Below, one piece after another: positions 20,992-31,549 of a DNA stretch of 32,689 nt. The stretch is from Chloroflexota bacterium (GTDB taxonomy: Bacteria; Chloroflexota; Anaerolineae; Anaerolineales; UBA11858): assembly GCA_018648225.1 (NCBI GenBank), contig JABGRQ010000020.1, positions 1 to 32,689 on the forward strand, read 5' to 3'. The notes beneath the pieces are model-generated. The model ran no database searches. It saw only the letters and a program-made list of their open reading frames with translations, and was not told the DNA's origin. The translations under genes and the position numbers were made by a program. Each line of letters opens with the position of its first letter. Positions within the stretch are counted from its first letter, which is position 1.

Positions 20992-23900
20992 TTAGGGCGT
21001 GCCCGTTCCCTGGATGGAAAATGTATACGGATTCTCGTCGTTATCGTCATTGGCGATACTGATTATCGCTTCGCGCAAACCACTGTCGCTGGGATCAAAC
21101 GTGACCTCAAAGGTGGTTGTGCCTCCCGCGCTGGATACTGGCGTGGTGGCATCGCTGGTCAAGACAAAATCTGCCGCATGGGTGCCGCCAATGACGACAA
21201 TCGGTGTCCCGGAGAGATTCAAATCCACACTACCCGTATTCTGAATGGTGAAGGTATAAACTTGCGAACCACTCGCCACGGAAATATCGCCAAAATCGGT
21301 GTGGTCATCGGCATCGGGCGATGTATCACCACTGGCAATCGAAACCCCATTCCCCAGTACATCCATTTCCGCCGCGGCTCCGGTTCCCGCACCCTGAATT
21401 GAGAAGGTGTACGGATTCTCATCGCCATCATTATTGGCAATGCTAATTGTAGCCTCACGCAAACCGCTATCGCCGGGATTAAAGGTGATTGTGAAGGTCG
21501 TCTCGTTACCCGCGGTGATCGGCGTAGTTGCATCCACCGTTAATGTAAACTCTGCCGCGTGCGTACCGCCAATTGTCACAGCAGGCGAATTACTCAGCGT
21601 CAAATCTGCCGTGCCTGTATTCTCAATGGTGAACGTGCGGCTGATGGTAGCCCCATTCGTGTCGGCATTGCCAAAATCAGTGTGATCACCAGCCTCGGGC
21701 GTAGTATCGCCACTGATTATGGTCGTATCGTTGCCAAGTATATCCATCTCGGGAGCAAGCGCTCCCACCCCAACAATCTGAATATCGTAGGGGTTCTCAT
21801 CCGAATCAGTATTGGTAATATCTATATCAAAACTGAACGCGCCTAAAGCATCCACATTGAAAGTGAAATCCAGCACGTCGCTGCCACCCGCTGGCACATC
21901 AATCGGCAGCGATGAGATCAGCGTGAAACTGCTGGCATTGCTAAGATTATCGGCGGCAACGGCGCTCACACTAAGTTGAGCTGAACCTGCCGAATTATCC
22001 AGAATATAGCGCACAGAAACGGTTCCCACAGCCTGATTGCCGATGTCATCCGTGCTGTTATCGGCAATTGATGAGACAACCGGGCGCTGCACATCTATCT
22101 CTGCGGCGGTAGTTCCGGCACAGGCGAGTTGGAAATCATAGGGATTCTCATTCGCGTCATTATTGGCAATCGATACGGTGGCCGAAAGCGCGCCTGCCCC
22201 CGAGGGCGCACAACGCACCACAAAGGTCAGATCGCCCCCCCCGGCGGCGATAGTGGCACTTCCCGGTTGTGTTTGTACCGAGAAATCACCAGAGCCAGAT
22301 AAGGTTACAACCGCGGGGAAATCCGACAAGGTCAATGTATCGGTGCCTTCGTTCTGGATCGTGAATGTACGGTCAAGATGCCCGCCGACACTGATATTGC
22401 CAAAGTCGGTGTGATCGGCGGCATCGGGCGATACGTCGCCATCGGCGATCGAAACCACATTGCCTTCCACATCCATTTCGGGCTTGGGGGTTGGCGCAAA
22501 GGTAGCGGAACATGTCTTGTCGCTGCTCATCGTCAAAATCCCCGACAGATTGCTGCCAAACGCGGCGCAGTCGCCGCCCCAGCCCACAAAGCCAGAAGCC
22601 GCATCTACGGTAACGTTCAACGTCACGGTATCATCGAGGGCAAAACCGGTATCACAACGCGTGGCCGGGCAGTTAAGTTGCCCCTCAGAGGGTGTGCCCC
22701 CCGTGGTCGTGATCGCGTCTACGCCCGTGTTTCCAGACACGCTGACAAGCAGCACCGGAATGACAATATTGACACCCAAAGCCGGAGAACTTCCGCTGCC
22801 ATTCCCTGCCACATCCACCTGGGCTGCTGTGATATTATGTGCGCCTTCACTCAAGACGCTGGTCAGCGTGATGTCAAATGCGCCGCTGCTACACGTTCCG
22901 GTCGGAGCCAAAATTCCATTGACCGAACTACTCAGCGTAACGGTAGCCCCGCTCTCACATGAGCCGGTGAATTGGGGCGTGGTGTCGCTGGTGATATTAT
23001 CACTGTTTGAAGCGCCCGTATCGCTACCCGAAGCCAGATCGGGTGTACCGGGCGCGGCCGGGGCGATCAAATCAATCGTAATGCTCAACCCACCGGAAGC
23101 CGAACTCGTAAAGCCTTCGGGATTGGTGGCTTTGGCCGTAATGCTGTGCGGATCCTGACTCAGGATGGTAGTAATCGTAATATCATAGTTTCCAGAAGCG
23201 CATAGCGTGTTTGCAGGCACCAGCGCGCCGGTGAGATTGCTGCTTAGATTAATCTTGTCACCAGTCACACAAGCGCCAGTAAAGCGCGGCGTGGTGTCGT
23301 TGGTGATATTATCTGAATTTGATGCACCGGTATCGCTCTCCGGATGCATATCAGGAGTGCCGGGCGCGGTTGGTGTGGCGGCCTGCACTGTAATACCCAG
23401 CGCAGCAGACGCGGTGGAGAGATTACCTGCCAGGTCTCTGGCTTTTGCCGAGATATTGTGCGTATTCAGGGTAAGGGTGCTGGTTACGGTCATATCATAG
23501 CCACCACCCGAACAAAGCACATCGGTGGGGTTCAACTGTCCATCCGTACTACTCGACAGGGTGAGATAATCGCCGCTCGTACAGGTTCCTGTAAATTGTG
23601 GGGTGGTGTCGCTGGTGATATTGTCAGAATTTGAAGCGCCAGTATCGCTGCCTGCGGCCAGATCGGGGGTGCCAGGTGCGGCGGGCGCAATCGTATCGAC
23701 GGTTACGCTCAAAACGCCCGAACCCGGACTGCTGTTCCCGGCGGTATCAATGGCCGCGGCAGTGATATTATGCACAACTTCACTTAGCAAGCTGCTAACC
23801 ACAATATCATAGGCGTTATTCGCGCACGTGTAATTGGAGGGCAATAAAACGCCGCCAACACTGCTGTTGAGAACAATCCGGTCGCCGGTGGAGCATGTGC

Positions 23901-25110
23901 CGACGAATTGCGGCGTGGCGTCATTGGTGACATTGTCGGTGTTCGAAATACCGCTATCGCTGCCTGCGGCCAGATCGGGGGTGCCCGGCGTGGGGGGTAG
24001 GCTGGTGTCGACTGTCAGAGTCAGGCCCAGGGAGTTGAACGAATTTCCAGCCGCGTTGACCGCGCGGGCCGAAATCGAGTGTACCCCTTCACTGAGTGCG
24101 CTCGTCACAGTAATATCATAACGTCCATCCGCACAACCGCGGGTGGGCGACAAATCCCCATTCAGCGAGCTATGAATAACAATCACATCCCCCGATGTAC
24201 ACAGACCCGCGAATTGGGGCGTGGTGTCGTTGGTGATATTATCGGTATTTGAGATGCCTGTGTCGCTGCCCGCGGCCAGATCGGGCGTGCCAGGAGCCGA
24301 TGGTGCCGCCGTCTCGACCGTCATAATCAGGCCCGCAGACATACTCGAATTTCCAGCCGCGTCCATTGCTTTGGCAGAAATCGTGTGGGTGACTTCGGAA
24401 AGATTGCTGGTGAGGTTTATATCATAACCATTCACTGCACAGGTAATTGGAGGCAACTGATCCCCATCCACCGAACTGTGAATTGTAATCTGATCGTCTT
24501 GCGTGCAAATGCCAGTAAACTGCGGATTTATATCGCTGGTGATATTGTCTGCATTTGAGGCGCCAGTATCGCTGCCGGGCGCCAGATCGGGCGTTCCGGG
24601 TGCTGTGGGCGGGGTTGTATCCATCGTCAGGTTCAACCCCAAAGAAGCCGGACTGCTATTACCACTCGCATCGCTGGCGGTTGCGGTGATGTTGTGCGCG
24701 CCATCGCCGAGGGCGCTGGTCAGGGTTATATCATAATGCCCACCCGCGCAAACTACATCTGCCGGGGCCAATAACCCATTGATGCTGCTGGTGATGCTGA
24801 TTTTCTCGCCATCGGTACAGGTTCCGGTGAAACGCGGCGTGGTGATATTGGTAATATTATCTGCATTGGAAATCCCCGAGTCACTCTCAACAGCCAAATC
24901 TGGCGCGCCGGGCGCAGCGAGTGAACCGCCAGAAGAGAGCGGGTCAATGGTACTGACGGGTGTGGGGGTATTCGCAGGCGAAACCTTCGGTGTGGCATAG
25001 TTAGATAATTGATACACAATCAGGCCAATTGCCACACAGGCTGTAATGCCTAATAAAGCCAAGAGAATTGTAAGGGCGGTTTTCTCGCCACGGGTGAGAT
25101 TCTTCAACAT
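20992..25110 (-). CDS. Giant membrane-anchored repeat protein (Ig-like, InlB-like, choice-of-anchor D)
   Basis: This is a 1372-aa predicted surface protein. A basic N-terminus and one hydrophobic helix (about residues 12-35) form a signal anchor, followed by a Pro/Thr-rich linker. Seven Ig-like repeats of about 104 aa follow (about 66-785). Each begins with a variant of 'APGTPDLAAGSDTG', then 'DNIT' and 'TPQFTG', with a conserved cysteine pair likely to form a disulfide. A divergent InlB-type domain (about 790-880, 'GFVGWGGDCAAF', 'DKTCSATF') comes next. Four units of about 120 aa resembling choice-of-anchor-D/ASH domains ('HTDFG', 'FTIQNTG', 'SIANNDGDENPYTFSI') close the protein, which ends right after the last. 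AGGT 6 nt before the ATG at 25110 favours this over a GTG at 25125. It probably acts in adhesion or as a cell-surface scaffold. Confidence 0.88.
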   Translation of the reverse strand: MLKNLTRGEKTALTILLALLGITACVAIGLIVYQLSNYATPKVSPANTPTPVSTIDPLSSGGSLAAPGAPDLAVESDSGISNADNITNITTPRFTGTCTDGEKISITSSINGLLAPADVVCAGGHYDITLTSALGDGAHNITATASDASGNSSPASLGLNLTMDTTPPTAPGTPDLAPGSDTGASNADNITSDINPQFTGICTQDDQITIHSSVDGDQLPPITCAVNGYDINLTSNLSEVTHTISAKAMDAAGNSSMSAGLIMTVETAAPSAPGTPDLAAGSDTGISNTDNITNDTTPQFAGLCTSGDVIVIHSSLNGDLSPTRGCADGRYDITVTSALSEGVHSISARAVNAAGNSFNSLGLTLTVDTSLPPTPGTPDLAAGSDSGISNTDNVTNDATPQFVGTCSTGDRIVLNSSVGGVLLPSNYTCANNAYDIVVSSLLSEVVHNITAAAIDTAGNSSPGSGVLSVTVDTIAPAAPGTPDLAAGSDTGASNSDNITSDTTPQFTGTCTSGDYLTLSSSTDGQLNPTDVLCSGGGYDMTVTSTLTLNTHNISAKARDLAGNLSTASAALGITVQAATPTAPGTPDMHPESDTGASNSDNITNDTTPRFTGACVTGDKINLSSNLTGALVPANTLCASGNYDITITTILSQDPHSITAKATNPEGFTSSASGGLSITIDLIAPAAPGTPDLASGSDTGASNSDNITSDTTPQFTGSCESGATVTLSSSVNGILAPTGTCSSGAFDITLTSVLSEGAHNITAAQVDVAGNGSGSSPALGVNIVIPVLLVSVSGNTGVDAITTTGGTPSEGQLNCPATRCDTGFALDDTVTLNVTVDAASGFVGWGGDCAAFGSNLSGILTMSSDKTCSATFAPTPKPEMDVEGNVVSIADGDVSPDAADHTDFGNISVGGHLDRTFTIQNEGTDTLTLSDFPAVVTLSGSGDFSVQTQPGSATIAAGGGDLTFVVRCAPSGAGALSATVSIANNDANENPYDFQLACAGTTAAEIDVQRPVVSSIADNSTDDIGNQAVGTVSVRYILDNSAGSAQLSVSAVAADNLSNASSFTLISSLPIDVPAGGSDVLDFTFNVDALGAFSFDIDITNTDSDENPYDIQIVGVGALAPEMDILGNDTTIISGDTTPEAGDHTDFGNADTNGATISRTFTIENTGTADLTLSNSPAVTIGGTHAAEFTLTVDATTPITAGNETTFTITFNPGDSGLREATISIANNDGDENPYTFSIQGAGTGAAAEMDVLGNGVSIASGDTSPDADDHTDFGDISVASGSQVYTFTIQNTGSVDLNLSGTPIVVIGGTHAADFVLTSDATTPVSSAGGTTTFEVTFDPSDSGLREAIISIANDDNDENPYTFSIQGTGTP
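21000..22470 (-). repeat. Four tandem ~120-residue choice-of-anchor-D-type units
   Basis: This is the coding repeat at the 3' end of the giant protein gene. Units begin with 'EMDVEGN', 'EIDVQRP', 'EMDILGN' and 'EMDVLGN'. Units 3 and 4 are the closest pair (both contain 'GGTHAA', 'FTIT/FEVTF', 'DSGLREA'), suggesting recent duplication. Unit 2 is the most divergent. Confidence 0.8.
22770..24915 (-). repeat. Seven tandem ~104-residue Ig-like units
   Basis: Coding repeats of about 310 bp each encode seven similar Ig-like domains in the giant protein. They differ by many substitutions, so they are not recent identical copies. The conserved core is 'PGTPDL..SDTG.SN.DNIT', with Asp/Asn positions suitable for calcium binding. 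Confidence 0.85.
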
Positions 25111-25160
25111 ATGCTTACCTGCCACTTTATCGTTTGCATTCGATAGAATTCGACGATTAG

Positions 25161-25189
25161 ATCATAACATTTAGATTGCACAGATACAA
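25161..25189 (-). promoter_or_regulatory. Promoter of the giant surface protein
   Basis: On the minus strand TTGTAT (25184-25189), a 17-nt spacer and TATGAT (25161-25166), with a TG one base upstream of the -10 (extended -10). The leader is about 45 nt. Confidence 0.6.
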
Positions 25190-25254
25190 GATGGTTGCAA
25201 GTCTGCTGCCAGAAGCGAAGGGTAAAAAACAGACCGTATCTCAGAGCATCGGAA

Positions 25255-25303
25255 GATTAAAAACAAATGCGCCCCACTTCGGACGAAGTGGGGCGCATTT
25301 GTT
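25255..25303 (-). terminator. Rho-independent terminator of ppdK
   Basis: A perfect 19-bp stem (arms 25262-25280 and 25285-25303) with the tetraloop ggac on plus, followed on the minus strand by a short T-run. It lies just downstream of the ppdK stop. Confidence 0.93.
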
Positions 25304-25320
25304 AATTAATTATTTTTTCT

Positions 25321-28059
<2,739 letters not shown>

Positions 28060-28157
28060 TTTTTCTATCCTCCAGAAAAATAATAATTACTCAGCCAGTG
28101 AGTATGTATTCGGAAAATTAGTATTACAACCTGCTCGCAAATCACTTTCGGCAAAAA

Positions 28158-28202
28158 ATTCGTATCACGAATGACCACGAATTTCTCGAATGACACGAAT
28201 AT
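28158..28202. repeat. Direct-repeat cluster 'cacgaat', dispersed-repeat type
   Basis: The words attcg/cacgaat recur with a spacing of about 10-12 bp (cacgaat, cacgaat, cgaatga, cacgaat). This pattern is common in intergenic repeats of environmental bacteria. No coding potential is seen. Confidence 0.6.
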
Positions 28203-28267
28203 TTTAAAATGCATCGAAAGATATTCGCGCGATTTGTTTTATTCAGTTTCATTTATGATGATCACAG

Positions 28268-28298
28268 TCGTTCTGCACAGATTTGTCGTGCAGAACGA
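28268..28298. repeat. 11-bp perfect stem-loop
   Basis: tcgttctgcac and gtgcagaacga flank a 9-nt loop. No U-run follows, so it is a possible operator or the structured part of a small RNA rather than a terminator. Confidence 0.55.
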
Positions 28299-28310
28299 CA
28301 AGCAATCTTA

Positions 28311-28328
28311 TATGGAAACGGTTCCATA
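28311..28328. promoter_or_regulatory. LacI-family-like operator palindrome
   Basis: This 18-bp near-perfect palindrome, tatggaaacggttccata (16 of 18 positions symmetric), has a central CG. LacI/GalR-type operators have this form. Sugar genes lie within 1-4 kb, but no LacI-type regulator is in the window. Confidence 0.5.
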
Positions 28329-28417
28329 CGCTTATAAAAAAATCCACAAACCGGGGCATAGTTTACCATAAACTCGTCATAGACCCTATGGATATTCGTT
28401 ACCACAGACTACGACAT

Positions 28418-28446
28418 ATTCCCCAAAATTTTGTCGATTGGGGAAT
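28418..28446. repeat. 9-bp perfect stem-loop
   Basis: attccccaa and ttggggaat flank an 11-nt AT-rich loop, about 55 bp before the PQ-loop gene. A role as an operator is possible. Confidence 0.5.
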
Positions 28447-28485
28447 GCGGAGGTATGCTATCGTAGCAACATCATCGCCAGGGTC

Positions 28486-28494
28486 TGTTAGAAT
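28486..28494 (+). promoter_or_regulatory. Extended -10 box for the leaderless PQ-loop gene
   Basis: TG-t-TAGAAT ends 6 nt before the ATG at 28501, and there is no Shine-Dalgarno sequence. This spacing fits a leaderless transcript. Confidence 0.55.
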
Positions 28495-28500
28495 CACAAG

Positions 28501-29097
28501 ATGAATATTCCTTCTATTCTTGGTGCGGTTGGAACGCTGGTGGGGCTGATTCGGGCGATGCCACAGTTGGTACGGCTGCTGCGCGCACGGGAGGCCTTTG
28601 GTGTTTCAGTGGATACGGCTGGAACCAGTTCGATTGTTAGTTTCGGTTGGGCGGCCTATGGCATATTGACCAGCCAACCCTATGTCAGCTTTGCCACCGG
28701 TTCCTCGGGTGTTATTTTCGCATTCATCACGTTTGCTGCCTTGCGCTTTGGCCGCTCGATACGCGAATTCAGGGTTACCCCGGTCTGGTTTGTGGTTTTG
28801 CTAGTAGTAGGTCTGCTGGCTGGAAAAACCGGCCTGGGGATTGTTTTATCCATCAGCGTGTTAGCCGCCAACATTCCCCAACTCTGGGTAGCGTTTAAAG
28901 AAGGCAACTTAGCTGATTTATCGTTGGAAACCTGGACGCTATCCATCCTCGACGGTTTGGTGTGGGGGGCTTATGCTCTGTTCCAGCGCGATATTTCGAT
29001 TATGGCATACGGATTATTCCAGCTAACCACCAGCGGATTGATCGTGGCCTTGAAACTGGCGTATCGGACAAGACAATCCTCCGAAAACAAGCCATAA
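28501..29097 (+). CDS. PQ-loop repeat membrane protein (SWEET/SemiSWEET-like)
   Basis: This is a 198-aa integral membrane protein with about six to seven hydrophobic helices and two PQ-loop repeats. The PQ dipeptides are in 'RAMPQLVRLLR' (repeat 1) and 'ANIPQLWVAFKEGN' (repeat 2). Bacterial SemiSWEETs have one repeat of about 90 aa; here two are joined, giving a pseudo-dimer in a single chain. Families with this fold carry sugars, amino acids or act as receptors. A sugar is plausible given the neighbouring glucan operon but is not shown. The gene seems leaderless. Confidence 0.85.
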   Translation: MNIPSILGAVGTLVGLIRAMPQLVRLLRAREAFGVSVDTAGTSSIVSFGWAAYGILTSQPYVSFATGSSGVIFAFITFAALRFGRSIREFRVTPVWFVVLLVVGLLAGKTGLGIVLSISVLAANIPQLWVAFKEGNLADLSLETWTLSILDGLVWGAYALFQRDISIMAYGLFQLTTSGLIVALKLAYRTRQSSENKP

Positions 29098-29149
29098 CCC
29101 CGAATTGGCGTATTCTGCCTCCAAGATTTGGTTCTTGCACCATAGAGAA

Positions 29150-30595
29150 TCAATTAAATAAAACGGTCGCCGCGCGTGCAGGCACATCCAGGGTGATGTG
29201 TTGATTTTCTATGCGGTAACTGCCGCCGCCTTGCGGCCAGGCTTGAAAACAACCGGCTTGCTGGGCTTCGGGCAGGTGCAGGGTCAGATGGGCAACAGCC
29301 TTACCGGTGTTGAAAACCACCAAGGCACGGCGCTCGCCAAGTATGCGCCTGAAAGCGATTACATCCCCTTCGGCGTAGATAATCTCAAAAGAACCGGTAC
29401 GCAGCACCGGGTTCTGATGGCGCAACGCGATCGCTTGTTTGTAGAAAGTCAGCAGGTCGTGATCCCAGACTGATTCCTGCTCCCAGGGGAAAGCAGCGCG
29501 GCAATGTGGATCGCCCGCCGACGTTAGCCCAATCTCATCCCCATAGTATATGCACGGCGCCCCGGGCATGGTCATCTGAAAAAACAGGCTCAATCGCAAA
29601 GCGCTTTTATCATCGCTCATCAACCAAAGCGCACGCGGCGTATCGTGGCTATCGAGGAGATTCAATTGAACCTGATTGATCTCCCAATCGTAGAGCGCGT
29701 GCATCTGATTGATTTGTTGGGCAAATGCGGGAGCGTCTAGCGGTTGCATTGGCAACTCATTATGCTCAAATTTACGCAGAGTGGAGGCTCCAAAAAAACT
29801 CAATGTATTACGGGTGAATAAATAATTCATCACGGCATCAAACATATCGCCTTGCAACCACCGCTGAGCCTCAGTCCAGATTTCGCCCACAATATAGGCG
29901 CGTGGATTGGCAGCTTTCACAACCCGGCGATACTCGCGCCAAAAATCATCGTCATCAATCTCGGAGGGCACATCCAGGCGCCAACCATCAATGCCAAAAT
30001 CGAGCCAGTAGCGAGTAACCTCAAAGAGGTAATCCCGCACTCCGGGGTTATTGGTATTTAACTTGGGCAGCGCGGGCATCCCCCACCAGGCTTCATAGTT
30101 GACAGGGTTTTTGTCGTCGCTGGAATAAGGGCGCAGCGGCCAGTCATTGATAAAAAACCAATCCACATAGGGTGAGTTAGGGCCATTTTCGAGCACATGG
30201 TGAAACGGCCAAAAACCGCGGCTGGCATGGTTTAGAACCCCATCCAGCACCACATACATACCGCGAGCGTGGGCGCTATCCAGCAGATCACGCAGCGCAG
30301 CATCCCCACCGAGAAGCGGATCAACCTGCATATAGTCGAAGGCGTGATAACGGTGATTGGATGCCGATGAAAAAACGGGGTTGAGATAAAGCGCAGTGAC
30401 CCCCAAATCTTGCAGATAATCGAGCTTGTCCACAATGCCATGCAAATCGCCGCCCTGATAGCCCTGCTCTTCGGGGGGCGTACCCCAGGGTTTAAACTGA
30501 ATCCCGCGCGGGTGCCGCGTGCGCGCACTACGGGCAAAGCGGTCAGGGAAGATTTGATAAAAAACAGCGTTTTTAACCCAATTCGGTGTGTTCAT
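29150..30595 (-). CDS. GH13 alpha-glucan hydrolase (neopullulanase/cyclomaltodextrinase-like)
   Basis: This is a 481-aa glycoside hydrolase family 13 enzyme. Region I is 'DGVLNH' (118-123), and region II 'GWRLDV' carries the nucleophile D208. Region III 'VGEIW' carries acid/base E238, and region IV 'LLDSHDT' has the transition-state stabiliser D318. There is no signal peptide, so it should act in the cytoplasm on imported maltodextrins. At 481 aa it lacks the N-terminal domain of about 120 aa found in typical neopullulanases, beginning directly with 'PNWVKNAVFYQIFPDRF'. It lies 99 bp downstream of the MalG-like permease on the same strand, which supports an uptake-and-degradation operon. The exact product specificity is uncertain. 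Confidence 0.92.
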   Translation of the reverse strand: MNTPNWVKNAVFYQIFPDRFARSARTRHPRGIQFKPWGTPPEEQGYQGGDLHGIVDKLDYLQDLGVTALYLNPVFSSASNHRYHAFDYMQVDPLLGGDAALRDLLDSAHARGMYVVLDGVLNHASRGFWPFHHVLENGPNSPYVDWFFINDWPLRPYSSDDKNPVNYEAWWGMPALPKLNTNNPGVRDYLFEVTRYWLDFGIDGWRLDVPSEIDDDDFWREYRRVVKAANPRAYIVGEIWTEAQRWLQGDMFDAVMNYLFTRNTLSFFGASTLRKFEHNELPMQPLDAPAFAQQINQMHALYDWEINQVQLNLLDSHDTPRALWLMSDDKSALRLSLFFQMTMPGAPCIYYGDEIGLTSAGDPHCRAAFPWEQESVWDHDLLTFYKQAIALRHQNPVLRTGSFEIIYAEGDVIAFRRILGERRALVVFNTGKAVAHLTLHLPEAQQAGCFQAWPQGGGSYRIENQHITLDVPARAATVLFN

Positions 30596-30694
30596 AGAGA
30601 TTTCCTTGTTGGATGGGTTCCATGTATAAGGCCAATTATTCCTGATACTCCGCTCCCAGATTTTTGGATCATTTTCGAGCTGCGGAAAAATTTC

Positions 30695-31549
30695 TTATGT
30701 CTGATCGCCAACCGATAAAAACAGCAACCGATCTAAAAGGTATCGCTGCAAAATTAAAAAGAGAGCTATCACCGGAAGACTCATTAGTATCGCCAGGGCC
30801 GATAATAAGCTCCCAGAGAAGGTGGATACACCCAGAGCGCCGGACACAGCCATCGCAACGGTGACATTGGCGCTGGTGTCGACAAACAGCCAGCCCATGG
30901 CAAACTCGGAATAGCCGATCAAAAAAGCGATCAGGGCGGCTACAGCAATTGACGGCAATGCAATCGGCAGGGAGATACGCCAAAATGTCTTCAAGGCCCC
31001 GGCACCATCCAGAAAAGCGGCTTCTTCCAAATCTTTGGGCACGGCCTGAAAAGCGGAGCGCATATTCCACACACAGAAAGGCATGGAAAACGCCGTGTAG
31101 ACTATCGTCAAGCCCAACATTGTCGTGCGTAATTTCAAGATTGTCAAGAGCACATAGAGCGGCGTCATCAGGGCTACGGGTGGCAATAAAGCGCCAACCA
31201 GCAAGATCAGCAGTCCCGGTTTGCGGCCCGGGAAACGGTAACGCGCGAAGGCGTAGGCCATACTGGTCCCCAAAATAACCGAGAAGAACATGGCGCCACC
31301 AGACACAATCAGACTATTCTTGAGCAGCGCCAAAAACGGCATCGACTGCGAAGCCTGTGCCCAAACCTGCTGAAATATTCGCAGGGTAGGTTCTTCGGGC
31401 CACAGGCGAAATGTACTCGGCCAACCCATCGTGCCACCCTCAAAGGCCAAATAGACCATACCCCAGATTGGCAGCAATACGAACAAACCGACCAGCACCA
31501 GGCCAAGCTGATGAAGAAATTGTTCCCAAGCGCTGATTTGCCTACGCAT
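30695..31549 (-). CDS. Carbohydrate ABC transporter permease, MalG-like
   Basis: This is a 284-aa inner-membrane permease with about six transmembrane helices. The EAA loop that docks on the ATPase is 'EEAAFLDGAGALKTFWRISL'. It is paired with the MalF-like permease, whose stop it overlaps by 8 bp. The substrate is most likely maltose or maltodextrin, given the GH13 enzyme next door. The substrate-binding protein and ATPase are not in the window and may lie beyond its right edge or be shared. Confidence 0.93.
   Translation of the reverse strand: MRRQISAWEQFLHQLGLVLVGLFVLLPIWGMVYLAFEGGTMGWPSTFRLWPEEPTLRIFQQVWAQASQSMPFLALLKNSLIVSGGAMFFSVILGTSMAYAFARYRFPGRKPGLLILLVGALLPPVALMTPLYVLLTILKLRTTMLGLTIVYTAFSMPFCVWNMRSAFQAVPKDLEEAAFLDGAGALKTFWRISLPIALPSIAVAALIAFLIGYSEFAMGWLFVDTSANVTVAMAVSGALGVSTFSGSLLSALAILMSLPVIALFLILQRYLLDRLLFLSVGDQT

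Larger units (their letters stand above)
28060..28500. other. 441-bp intergenic region with several inverted repeats
   Basis: No convincing gene is seen. The region holds a dispersed-type repeat (28158-28202), an 11-bp stem-loop (28268-28298), a LacI-like palindrome (28311-28328), a 9-bp stem-loop (28418-28446) and a leaderless-type -10 box (28489-28494). It separates divergent ppdK and the PQ-loop gene, so promoters for both should be here. Confidence 0.7.

Noticed and set aside
22378-23158. Plus-strand open frames of about 200 aa across the surface-protein gene
   Set aside because: They recur with the same period as the Ig repeats and are complements of them.
22770-24915. Regularly spaced repeats considered as a CRISPR array
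   Set aside because: The period is about 310 bp and the whole stretch is translated as Ig-like domains; no short identical repeats with unique spacers.
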